Shown here piece after piece: positions 36,484 through 45,172 of a stretch of 64,000 nucleotides of DNA (position 1 is its first letter; each line of letters begins with the position of its first letter). Source of the DNA: Streptomyces sp. NBC_01716 (GTDB lineage Bacteria; Actinomycetota; Actinomycetes; Streptomycetales; Streptomycetaceae); contig NZ_CP109181.1 in assembly GCF_036248275.1 (NCBI RefSeq), positions 2,046,001 to 2,110,000 of the forward strand, read 5' to 3'. The translations under genes were made by a program, and so were the position numbers. The notes under the pieces are model-generated. The model was not told the origin of the DNA and searched no databases. It saw only the letters and a program-made list of their open reading frames with translations.

Positions 36484-37833
36484 GGCGTCCTTCTTCACCG
36501 GCTCCAGGATCACCACGCACTCCACGTGGTGCGTCATCGGGAACAAGTCGAACGCCCGCAGCGTCCGCGGCTTGTAGCCCGCCGTGCGGAAGTACGCCAG
36601 GTCGCGGGCCAGTGCCGCCGGGTCGCAGGCCACGTACGCGATGCGGCGGGCGCCCAGGGTCGCGAGGTGGGTGACGACCTGTTTGCCCGCGCCCGCGCGA
36701 GGGGGGTCCAGGACGATCAGGTCCGTCTCGGTGATCTGGGTGCGGGGCAGGACCGTGTCGACCTTGCCGTGTTCGATGCGGACCCGGGGGAGGTCCTGGA
36801 GGTTGTACTGGGCGTCCTCCGCCGCGCGTCGGCCCGATTCGATGCCCAGCACCGCGCCCGTCTCGCCGACCCGCTGGGCGATCGCACCCGCGAAGAGGCC
36901 CACCCCGCAGTAGAGGTCCAGGGCCGTCTCGCCCTTGCGGGGCATCAGGCCCTGCATCACGGCCTCCACCAGGACCTCGGGGGCCTTCGGGTGGACCTGC
37001 CAGAAGCCGCCCATGCCGATGCGCCAGGTGCGGTCGTCGGCGCGTTCGCGGACGAAGGCGCGGCCGTGGACCCGGTGCACTCCCCCGTCGTGCTCCTCCA
37101 CGCGCAGGACGGACACCGGCTTGTCCAGCTCGACCAGCGGGAGCCGGCCGCCCTTGACGGGCGCGAGGATCACCTGGCGGTCGCCGGAGCCGGACGCCGC
37201 GATCGCCTCGACCGAGGCCATCTGCGGCCATTCGCGCTTCTCGACGCCCAGTTCGCTGACGCCCTCGGAGGCGATCATGCAGTGGTCGACGGGCTGTACC
37301 TCGTGCGAGCGGTGCTTGCGCAGTCCGGCCCGGCCGTCGGCGTCGACGGCGTACTGCACGCGCGTACGCCACTGGGGCACCTCACCGGCGGGCAGCTTGT
37401 CGCCGGGTGCCGGCATGACCGTGCCGTCCCAGCCCGCCTCCTCCGGGGTGAGCCCGGCCAGCCGCTGGAGCTGCTCGGCGATGACCTCGCCCTTGAGGCG
37501 CCGCTGCGCGCCCGGCTTGGCGTGCTGCCAGTCGCAGCCGCCGCACATGCCGGGGCCCGCGTACGGGCACGGGGCCTGGACGCGGTCCTTGGAGGCGTCC
37601 AGGATCTCCACCGCGTCGGCGCGCAGATAGCGCGAGCTCTCGTCGCCGTCCGTCACGCGGGCGACGACCTTCTCGCCGGGCAGCGTGTGCCGTACGAAGA
37701 GCACCCGGCCGTCGTCGGTGCGGGCGACGCAGTGGCCGCCGTGCGCGACGGGGCCGACCTCGACCTCGTACTCCTCCCCGACCAGCGAAGCCTGTTCCGG
37801 AGTGTGCTCAGAAGGCTGCGGTTTTGTCTGCAT
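36481..37833 (-). CDS. 23S rRNA (uracil-5-)-methyltransferase, TrmA/RlmCD family
   Basis: The 450-residue protein has an N-terminal TRAM domain (EEYEVEVGPVAHGGHCVART), an iron-sulphur cysteine cluster (CPYAGPGMCGGC), a Rossmann SAM-binding region (ALDLYCGVGLFAG), DPPRAG and the catalytic Cys in YVACDPAALARDL. It methylates uridine in rRNA using S-adenosylmethionine. The start MQTKPQ at 37833 suits family length. It is the first core gene right of the accessory region, and two partial copies of its 3' end occur within that region. Confidence 0.92.
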   Translation of the reverse strand: MQTKPQPSEHTPEQASLVGEEYEVEVGPVAHGGHCVARTDDGRVLFVRHTLPGEKVVARVTDGDESSRYLRADAVEILDASKDRVQAPCPYAGPGMCGGCDWQHAKPGAQRRLKGEVIAEQLQRLAGLTPEEAGWDGTVMPAPGDKLPAGEVPQWRTRVQYAVDADGRAGLRKHRSHEVQPVDHCMIASEGVSELGVEKREWPQMASVEAIAASGSGDRQVILAPVKGGRLPLVELDKPVSVLRVEEHDGGVHRVHGRAFVRERADDRTWRIGMGGFWQVHPKAPEVLVEAVMQGLMPRKGETALDLYCGVGLFAGAIAQRVGETGAVLGIESGRRAAEDAQYNLQDLPRVRIEHGKVDTVLPRTQITETDLIVLDPPRAGAGKQVVTHLATLGARRIAYVACDPAALARDLAYFRTAGYKPRTLRAFDLFPMTHHVECVVILEPVKKDA

Positions 37834-37883
37834 GACGGGGTGGGCTCCAAAGCAAGGGGATACACGGACGGCAGCCAGCCAGT

Positions 37884-39980
37884 CTAGGGCTTCTCGGTCG
37901 GCTCCTTCTTCGTCCGGGTGTCCACCGGCCCCCGCCGCACCGCGCCCGGCGCGTTCCACTCCGCGCGCCGCCGCGCCCTCTTCTTGGCGACCTCGGAGGA
38001 TTCCAGCTGGTACGGCACCGAGGTCACCATCACGCCCGGTGTGAAGAGCAGCCGCCCCTTGAGCCGCAGCGCGCTCTGGTTGTGCAGCACCTGCTCGAAC
38101 CAGCGGCCGACCACGTACTCGGGGATGAAGATGCTGATCACGTCCCGCGGATTCTCGGTGCGCAGGCCCCGTACGTACTCGATGACGGGCCGGGTGATCT
38201 CCCGGTACGGGGAGTCGAGGATCTTCAGCGGCACGTTGATGCCGCGCCGCTCCCACTCCTCCCTGAGCTGCTTCGTCTCGACGGGGTCGACATTGATGCT
38301 GAGCGCCTCCAGGCGGTCCGACCGCGTCAGTTTGGCGAACGCGAGGGCGCGCAGCGTCGGCTTGTGGAGCTTGGAGACCAGCACGATGGTGTGCACGCGG
38401 GAGGGCCGTACGCCGTCGTCGCCGGGGCTCTCCGCCGCCGCGATCTCCCGCGCCACATGGTCGTAGTGCCTGCGGATCGCGGTCATCGTCCCGTAGAAGA
38501 TCACCATGCCGAGCAGCGCGACCCACGCCCCGTGCGTGAACTTGGTGGCCAGGACGATGATCAGGACGAGCCCGGTGAAGAAGGCGCCGAAAGCGTTGAT
38601 CGCTCGGGAGCGGATCATGTGGCGGCGCTTGGCCTTGTCGCGCTCCGTGCGCAGATGGCGGTTCCAGTGCCGGACCATACCCGTCTGGCTCAGGGTGAAG
38701 GAGACGAAGACGCCGACGATGTAGAGCTGGATCAGCTTGGTCGAGTCCGCCCCGTACATCCAGACCAGCAGGATGGCGGCGCCGGCCAGCAGCACGATGC
38801 CGTTGGAGAAGGCGAGGCGGTCGCCGCGGGTGTGGAGCTGGCGCGGCAGGTAGCGGTCCTGCGCGAGGATCGAGCCGAGGAGCGGGAAGCCGTTGTACGC
38901 GGTGTTGGCGGCCAGGAAGAGCACGAGCGCGGTGGCCGCCGCGAGCAGCACGAAGAAGAAGGTGTCCGGGCCGAAGACGGCGGCGGCGACCTGGGAGATG
39001 ACCGGATTCTGGACGTAGCCGTCGCCGACCGGCACTCCGCCGCGGAGCAGGTCCCTCCCCGGGAACTCGGCCATCTTCACATCGGTGGCCATGGCCAGGA
39101 CGATGATGCCGCAGAACATGGTGACGGCCAGCGTGCCCATCAGCGCGAGGGTCGTCGCGGCGTTCTTGCTCTTGGGCTTACGGAAGGCGGGGACGCCGTT
39201 GCTGATGGCCTCGACGCCGGTGAGGGCCGCACAGCCGGAGGAGAACGCGCGCAGCAGCAGGAAGACCAGCGCGAACCCGGCGAGTCCGCTCTCCTCCGCC
39301 TTGATCTCGAAGTGGGCCGTGGGCGCTTCCATGGTGTCGTTGAGCACGAGGCCGCGGTAGGCGCCCCACACGATCATGATGAAGACGCCGGTGACGAAGA
39401 CATACGTGGGAATGGCGAAGAGCTTGCCCGATTCCCTGACGCCGCGCAGATTCATCAGCGTCAGGAGGACGATTATCCCCACCGCGCACGTGACCTTGTT
39501 CTCGATGACGAAGGGGATCGCCGAGCCGAGATTCTCCACGCCGGAGGAGATGGAGACGGCCACGGTCAGTACGTAGTCGACGAGCAGCGCGCTCGCGACC
39601 GTCAGACCGGCCTTGGGGCCGAGGTTGGTGTTGGCGACCTCGTAGTCGCCGCCGCCGCTCGGGTAGGCGTGCACGTTCTGCCGGTAGGAGGCGACGACGG
39701 TGAACATCAGGACCACGACGGCCAATGCGATCCACGGGCTGAAGTGGTACGCCGACGCGCCCGCGATGGAGAGCACCAGGAGGACTTCCCCCGGCGCGTA
39801 GGCCACCGAGGAAAGCGGGTCGGAGGCGAAGACAGGTAGCGCGATGCGTTTGGGGAGGAGCGTTTCTCCCAACCTGTCGCTACGCAGCGCCCTTCCGATC
39901 AGGATCCGTTTGGGCACGTCGGTCAGTTTCGGCACGTTGAGGATCGTAAGCCGTCCGACGTGGGGCGTAGCAAGCACCAC
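37884..39980 (-). CDS. APC-type permease with C-terminal cytoplasmic domain, probable potassium transporter
   Basis: The 698-residue protein has about 12 membrane segments (residues 50-490) with the APC-like start SDPLSSVAYAPGEVLLVLSIAG, then a cytoplasmic domain of about 180 residues (VHTIVLVSKLHKPTLRALAF). This layout matches the KimA/YdaO group of potassium importers. Two TrkA-type RCK proteins are encoded 2 kb away. GTG 39980 is the longest start; GTG 39935 (PKLTDVPKRIL) is a reasonable alternative. It lies 50 bases upstream of the methyltransferase gene and may be co-transcribed with it. Confidence 0.85.
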   Translation of the reverse strand: MVLATPHVGRLTILNVPKLTDVPKRILIGRALRSDRLGETLLPKRIALPVFASDPLSSVAYAPGEVLLVLSIAGASAYHFSPWIALAVVVLMFTVVASYRQNVHAYPSGGGDYEVANTNLGPKAGLTVASALLVDYVLTVAVSISSGVENLGSAIPFVIENKVTCAVGIIVLLTLMNLRGVRESGKLFAIPTYVFVTGVFIMIVWGAYRGLVLNDTMEAPTAHFEIKAEESGLAGFALVFLLLRAFSSGCAALTGVEAISNGVPAFRKPKSKNAATTLALMGTLAVTMFCGIIVLAMATDVKMAEFPGRDLLRGGVPVGDGYVQNPVISQVAAAVFGPDTFFFVLLAAATALVLFLAANTAYNGFPLLGSILAQDRYLPRQLHTRGDRLAFSNGIVLLAGAAILLVWMYGADSTKLIQLYIVGVFVSFTLSQTGMVRHWNRHLRTERDKAKRRHMIRSRAINAFGAFFTGLVLIIVLATKFTHGAWVALLGMVIFYGTMTAIRRHYDHVAREIAAAESPGDDGVRPSRVHTIVLVSKLHKPTLRALAFAKLTRSDRLEALSINVDPVETKQLREEWERRGINVPLKILDSPYREITRPVIEYVRGLRTENPRDVISIFIPEYVVGRWFEQVLHNQSALRLKGRLLFTPGVMVTSVPYQLESSEVAKKRARRRAEWNAPGAVRRGPVDTRTKKEPTEKP

Positions 39981-40046
39981 CCCACCTCGGCCGGGCAGGG
40001 CCCCGGCGCGCCTCGCCGGGTCACGGTCGGCGAGGCCGGGGCTCCG

Positions 40047-40699
40047 TTACGACGTCAGACGCGTTCCGGAGCGCGCCCCTCCGCGGGCCCTTGAGTCGGC
40101 CCCTCCGCAGGCCCTTCCGCAGGCCCGTCCGCCGACGCCCCCGGAGAGCCGCCCCGGCCACCAGAACCGGCGCCCCAGGTCCAGCGCGAGCGCGGGCACC
40201 AGCACCGTACGGACCAGGAAGGTGTCCAGCAGGACGCCGATCCCGACGATCACGGCCAGCTGCGCCACCGTCACCAGCGGCAGCACCTCGAAGACGGCGA
40301 AGGTCGCCGCGAGCACGACGCCCGCCGACGTGATGACGCCACCGGTGCCGGTCAGGCCCTCCAGGACCCCGCGCGTGGCCGGCGCGCAGCGCCTCCTCAC
40401 GGACCCGGTGCATGAGGAAGATGTTGTAGTCGATCCCGAGGGCGACCAGGACCACCACCAGCACCACCGGGATGACGGTCCGCAGATCGCGGTCGGCGGC
40501 CCGCTGGGTGTCCAGCGTGCGCGGTGGCGCCGCCGACCAGCGCGCCGGCCCGGTCGATGGTCTGTACGGCGTCCCGGAGCCGGTCGACGGTGTCCTTGGC
40601 CGCCGCGCTGTCCGGGGCGTCGGTGAGCACCACCGAGAGCGCCGCGAGCCGCCCGTCGGGCGTACGGCCGCCGTCCTCCACCCGCGCGACGCCCTTCAC
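40047..40699 (-). pseudogene. MMPL family transporter C-terminal remnant
   Basis: Three frames give the end of an MMPL/RND-type lipid transporter: SVVLTDAPDSAAAKDTVDRL, then VALGIDYNIFLMHRVREEAL, then GVITSAGVVLAATFAVFEVL and LDTFLVRTVLVPAL. Two frameshifts occur, and the part normally between VVLVVVL and LVALGIDYN (three membrane helices) is missing, as if deleted between similar GTG-rich stretches. The N-terminal two-thirds of the gene is absent. Confidence 0.78.
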
Positions 40700-40704
40700 G
40701 CCCC

Positions 40705-40736
40705 GTACGGCCGGGAGCGGGAACTCCCGGCCGTAC
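40705..40736. terminator. 13-bp hairpin after the ArsR operon
   Basis: GTACGGCCGGGAG (40705-40717) pairs exactly with CTCCCGGCCGTAC (40724-40736) across a six-base loop. It lies 25 bases beyond the stop codon of the small membrane protein gene. Confidence 0.7.
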
Positions 40737-40760
40737 GACTTCGGTTGGCCCCGCGCGGGG

Positions 40761-41027
40761 CTACTCGATCTCGCGCATCATCTTCTCCATGGACGCGATC
40801 GAGCCCCGGGCCTGCGTCAGCTCGTCGAGCGTGCGGCGGTGCAGCTCGACGTTGTCCTCCAACAACTGCGCGTACTTCACGGCGAGTTGCTTGTACTGCT
40901 CCTCGCGCGCCGCGAGCATCCGCGCGCGCCAGGTCGCCGCGATCTGCCACACGACCACGATGAGGAACAGGAACACACCGCCGGCGCCGACGGCCCCGGC
41001 CAGGTCCGTCCAGCCCGAATCATTCAT
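40761..41027 (-). CDS. Small single-pass membrane protein
   Basis: The 88-residue protein has one N-terminal membrane helix (VGAGGVFLFLIVVVWQIAA) and a long coiled-coil-like cytoplasmic tail (AREEQYKQLAVKYAQLLEDN, ELTQARGSIASMEKMM). It overlaps the ArsR stop codon by four bases (ATGA), so the two are translationally coupled. The family is unknown; a partner or target of the regulator is likely. Confidence 0.8.
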   Translation of the reverse strand: MNDSGWTDLAGAVGAGGVFLFLIVVVWQIAATWRARMLAAREEQYKQLAVKYAQLLEDNVELHRRTLDELTQARGSIASMEKMMREIE

Positions 41028-41365
41028 TTCGCGGACTCCTTCACGGTCGTTCTCTCTTCCTCGGGAAGCGTCAGCGCCGCCGTCGCGACGGTCTGGGGCG
41101 TCAGGGCGAAACAGAAGGGCGTCAGCTCGAAGTACTTCATCGACTTGCCGCTCTCGGACAGCTCCAGCGTCCCGACGACAAGCCCGGCCGCCTCCAGCCG
41201 CTGGAGATGCATATGCAGCAGCGGGCGGCCGATGCCGAGTTCGCGGGCGAGCCTGCTGACGTAGTTACGGCCCTCCAGGAGCGCGCCGACGATCCGCATA
41301 CGGTGCGGATTACCCAGCGCGGCGAGCACTTTCAGCAACTCGTCGCCGGTCGGGACCTCTTGCAT
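41024..41365 (-). CDS. ArsR-family winged-helix regulator
   Basis: The 113-residue protein has the ArsR pattern: ELLKVLAALGNPHRMRIVGA, a recognition helix (YVSRLARELGIGRPLLHMHL) and a wing (LELSESGKSMKYFEL). No metal-binding Cys pair is seen, so it is not a metal sensor of the usual type. ATG 41365 has GGAAGGGC at good spacing. Two CTGTCA/TGACA palindromes just upstream are probable binding sites. Confidence 0.87.
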   Translation of the reverse strand: MQEVPTGDELLKVLAALGNPHRMRIVGALLEGRNYVSRLARELGIGRPLLHMHLQRLEAAGLVVGTLELSESGKSMKYFELTPFCFALTPQTVATAALTLPEEERTTVKESAK

Positions 41366-41386
41366 CGCAGCGCCCTTCCTCAGCAC

Positions 41387-41438
41387 CTGTCAGAGAAGGC
41401 TGACAGTAGCCGTCGGACCTGTCAAAGAAACCTGACAC
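41387..41438. promoter_or_regulatory. Two tandem palindromes, probable ArsR operators
   Basis: CTGTCA-N8-TGACAG (41387-41406) is perfect and CTGTCA-N8-TGACAC (41419-41438) nearly so. Their starts are 32 bases apart, three helical turns, which favours cooperative binding. They begin 22 bases upstream of the regulator start codon. Confidence 0.7.
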
Positions 41439-41657
41439 ATATCAGGGTGGGCTGAGGGGAACTCAGGGTCGTCTCAGGGTGTCCCCCTACGCCTCCCCGG
41501 CACGGGTGACGGCAGGTCGGGCCAGGACGCATAAGCTCATCCACGGGCGGCGCCCCGTACGGTTGTCCCGTCCGTGGCCCGGCGCACGGAGAAGGAAGAG
41601 TGAACCAGGTGTTTACGCAGGTCAGCTCGGCGAACAGGACTGCGGGGTAAAGAGGAC

Positions 41658-42326
41658 GTGCACATCGTCATCATGGGCTGCGGCCGAGTGGGAGCCGCAC
41701 TCGCCACCAGCCTGGAGAGGCAGGGGCACACGGTCGCCGTCATCGACCAGGACCCCACGGCGTTCCGCCGGCTCGGCTCCGGCTTCGGCGGGCGGCGCGT
41801 CAACGGAGTCGGCTTCGACCAGGACACCCTGCGCGACGCGGGCATCGAGGACGCGGGCGCGTTCGCCGCGGTCAGCAGCGGCGACAACTCGAACATCATC
41901 GCCGCCCGGGTGGCCCGCGAGATGTTCGGCATCGAGAACGTGGCCGCGCGCATCTACGACCCCCGGCGCGCCGAGGTCTACCAACGGCTCGGCATCCCCA
42001 CGGTGGCGACCGTCCGCTGGACCGCCGACCAGATGCTCCGGCGGCTGCTGCCGTCCGGCGCGGAGCCACTGTGGCGCGACCCGAGCGGCGGCGTCCAGCT
42101 GGCCGAGGTCCACGCGTCGGCCGCCTGGATCGGCCACAAGATCAGCACTCTCCAGGAGGAGACGGGCGTCCGCGTCGCGTTCCTCACCCGGCTCGGCGAG
42201 GCCATACTGCCCACGTCGCAGACGGTGCTCCAGGAGGGCGATCTCGTCCACGTGATGATGCGTACGGACGACATCCAGAAGGTCGAGGCGGCTTTCGCCG
42301 AGGGTCCTGAGGAGGGCGGTCACTGA
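41658..42326 (+). CDS. TrkA-type RCK protein 1, potassium uptake regulator
   Basis: The 222-residue protein has an N-terminal Rossmann RCK-N domain (MHIVIMGCGRVGAALATSLE, then VIDQDP as the adenosine-ribose site) and an RCK-C domain from about residue 140. It starts at GTG 41658 and ends in TGATG, overlapping the next gene. With RCK protein 2 it probably gates a potassium transporter, most likely the APC-type permease nearby. Confidence 0.9.
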   Translation: MHIVIMGCGRVGAALATSLERQGHTVAVIDQDPTAFRRLGSGFGGRRVNGVGFDQDTLRDAGIEDAGAFAAVSSGDNSNIIAARVAREMFGIENVAARIYDPRRAEVYQRLGIPTVATVRWTADQMLRRLLPSGAEPLWRDPSGGVQLAEVHASAAWIGHKISTLQEETGVRVAFLTRLGEAILPTSQTVLQEGDLVHVMMRTDDIQKVEAAFAEGPEEGGH

Positions 42327-42997
42327 TGCGCGTCGCGATTGCCGGAGCCGGCGCGGTGGGTCGTTCCATCGCGGGCGAACTGCTGGAGAACGGCCACGAG
42401 GTCCTGCTGATCGACAAGGCGCCCACCGCCATCTCGGTCGAGCGGGTGCCGATGGCGGAGTGGCTGCTGGCCGACGCGTGCGAGATCACCTCGCTGGACG
42501 AGGCGGCGCTCCAGCGCTGCAACGTCGTGATCGCGGCGACCGGCGACGACAAGGTGAACCTGGTCGTCTCGCTGCTGGCCAAGACGGAGTACGGCGTACC
42601 GAGGGTGGTCGCCCGGGTCAACAACCCGAAGAACGAGTGGCTGTTCAACGAGTCGTGGGGTGTCGATGTCGCGGTCTCGACGCCGCGTCTGATGTCGGCG
42701 CTGGTGGAGGAGGCGGTGAGCGTCGGCGACCTCGTACGGCTGCTGCGCTTCAGCCACGGCGACGCGAACCTGGTGGAGCTGACGCTGCCGCCGGAGTCGG
42801 CGGTGACGGGGACGCAGGTGGGGGACGTGACCTGGCCGGAGGACACGTCGCTGGTGACGATCATCCGGGGCTCACGGGTGCTGACGCCGCACGCGGAGGA
42901 GACGCTGGAGGCGGGGGACGAGCTGCTGTTCGTGGCGGCGCAGGCACGCGAGGAACAACTGGAGGACTTGCTGTCGGTGCGTCGCGAGGACGCGTAG
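42326..42997 (+). CDS. TrkA-type RCK protein 2, potassium uptake regulator
   Basis: The 223-residue protein has RCK-N (MRVAIAGAGAVGRSIAGELL, VLLIDKAP) and RCK-C (GDANLVELTLPPESAVTGTQ) domains. It is a paralogue of the gene before it and is translationally coupled to it. A pair of RCK proteins usually forms a ring that senses nucleotides. Confidence 0.9.
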   Translation: MRVAIAGAGAVGRSIAGELLENGHEVLLIDKAPTAISVERVPMAEWLLADACEITSLDEAALQRCNVVIAATGDDKVNLVVSLLAKTEYGVPRVVARVNNPKNEWLFNESWGVDVAVSTPRLMSALVEEAVSVGDLVRLLRFSHGDANLVELTLPPESAVTGTQVGDVTWPEDTSLVTIIRGSRVLTPHAEETLEAGDELLFVAAQAREEQLEDLLSVRREDA

Positions 42998-43252
42998 CTC
43001 TTTGCGGGGTCGCCTCCGGCGCGGTTCGGGTTGCGGTCCGTTGCCGGGGGCGGGGTGCGGGGCCTCCGGAGGGATATGTCCGGACGGCGTGATTTACGGC
43101 GCGTGCCACGCTCGTTGGACCCGAGGAGACGTTCTTGTTCACGCACCACAAATCAGCCTGAGTGTCCGAACACACCCCTCCTGCGACCCCGCCCCCCTCA
43201 CGCCGTCCGGGCATGACCCCGGAGCGGCACCCGGACACCGGCCGCAACCCAG

Positions 43253-43996
43253 CTACCGCTGCTGCTCCCGAGAGGCTTCCTCCGCCTCCATCTCAGCGAA
43301 GACGTCAATCGGTGCCGGGGCCTTCGCCAGGAATACCCATGTCAGATAGACCGCCAGCAGGAACGGCGGGATCTTCAGGGACACCAGTACCCAGCCCAGC
43401 TGCGTCGTGTCCGCCCACCAGTACAGCGGGAAGAGGATCGCGCACTTCGCGAGGAGGATGAACCCCCACGCGTAACTCGCCTTCGTGTACGCCGACTTGC
43501 GCCCCGGGTTCCGCGTACGCCAGGACAGGTTCTCCTTGAAGACCGGCCCCAGGATCAGCCCGATCAGCGGCACACCCGCGACGCTGGTACCGATGTACGC
43601 GACGGCCAGCCCCAGCGTGTACAGCATGCCGGGCAGATAGAAGTCCTTCGCGTTGCCGGTCATCATCGCGAAGACCACGCCGAAGGCGACCCCGAAGACG
43701 CCGCTGAAGGCGTGCTTCACGGTGTCGCGGCGGATCAGCCGGACCGCGACCAGGAGCAGCGAGACCGCGAGCGCGGCGATGGCCGAGACGTGCAGGTCCT
43801 TGTTGATCGTGAAGATCGTGACGAAGAGCAGTCCGGGGACGACCGTCTCCACCATTCCGCGTACGCCGCCGAACGCCTCGAAGAGCGCGGCCTCGGTCAC
43901 CGCCCTGGCCTCTGCGTCGGTCTGCGGGTCTGCGCCTTCGGGCGCACGGGAAGACACGTTGGGGTCTGTCGTCGCGGGCTTGTCGATTGACGTCAC
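43253..43996 (-). CDS. DUF3159 membrane protein
   Basis: The 247-residue protein has an acidic N-terminus (AEARAVTEAALFEAFGGVRG), then about six membrane segments with the DUF3159 signature (PLIGLILGPVFKENLSWRTR, RKSAYTKASYAWGFILLAK). Function is unknown. It is separated by three bases from the OB-fold gene upstream, an arrangement I recall as common in actinobacteria. Confidence 0.88.
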   Translation of the reverse strand: MTSIDKPATTDPNVSSRAPEGADPQTDAEARAVTEAALFEAFGGVRGMVETVVPGLLFVTIFTINKDLHVSAIAALAVSLLLVAVRLIRRDTVKHAFSGVFGVAFGVVFAMMTGNAKDFYLPGMLYTLGLAVAYIGTSVAGVPLIGLILGPVFKENLSWRTRNPGRKSAYTKASYAWGFILLAKCAILFPLYWWADTTQLGWVLVSLKIPPFLLAVYLTWVFLAKAPAPIDVFAEMEAEEASREQQR

Positions 43997-43999
43997 CGG

Positions 44000-44386
44000 C
44001 TACTCCTGTCCGAGCGGTCGGAGTTCGTATTTGGGGTTGAACAGCACCCTACGGCCGTGGCTCATGGAGATCCGGCCTGATGCGATGAGCTTGCGGCCCG
44101 GTTCTATGCCCGCGATGGAGCGCCGTCCCAGCCACACCACGTCCAGCGGCGCGGTGCCGTCGAACAGCTCCGCCTCCAGCGCGGGCACGCCGGCCCGCGG
44201 ACGCAGGGTGACCGTCCGCAACGTACCAGTCACCTTGACGATCTGGCGGTCGCCACAGTCACTGATCCGTGTGCAGCCCGAGGCCTGCGCGTCCTCCCGC
44301 AGCTCCTCGGACTCCAGATCCTCCTGGGAGCTGGAGAGCCGGTCGAGCATCCGGCGGAAGCGGCCGGTCGGCTTCTCAGCACTCAT
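44000..44386 (-). CDS. OB-fold nucleic-acid-binding protein
   Basis: The 128-residue protein contains a single OB-fold (DRQIVKVTGTLRTVTLRPRA, LEAELFDGTAPLDVVWLGRR, GRKLIASGRISMSHGRRVLF), like the RecG/tRNA-anticodon-type wedge domain. It is probably co-transcribed with the DUF3159 gene. The specific role is unknown. Confidence 0.86.
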   Translation of the reverse strand: MSAEKPTGRFRRMLDRLSSSQEDLESEELREDAQASGCTRISDCGDRQIVKVTGTLRTVTLRPRAGVPALEAELFDGTAPLDVVWLGRRSIAGIEPGRKLIASGRISMSHGRRVLFNPKYELRPLGQE

Positions 44387-44419
44387 GGCTGAAGCGTACC
44401 GGGGTCCGCGGTCCCCGGA

Positions 44420-45168
<749 letters not shown>

Positions 45169-45172
<4 letters not shown>

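Noticed and set aside
36481..38526. An N-terminal extension of the rRNA methyltransferase to 38526
   Set aside because: It reads out of frame through the APC permease gene; the TRAM domain begins shortly after the ATG at 37833.
39981..40046. A ydaO-type c-di-AMP riboswitch before the APC permease gene
   Set aside because: The short upstream region shows no recognisable riboswitch core, and the MMPL remnant begins immediately beyond it.
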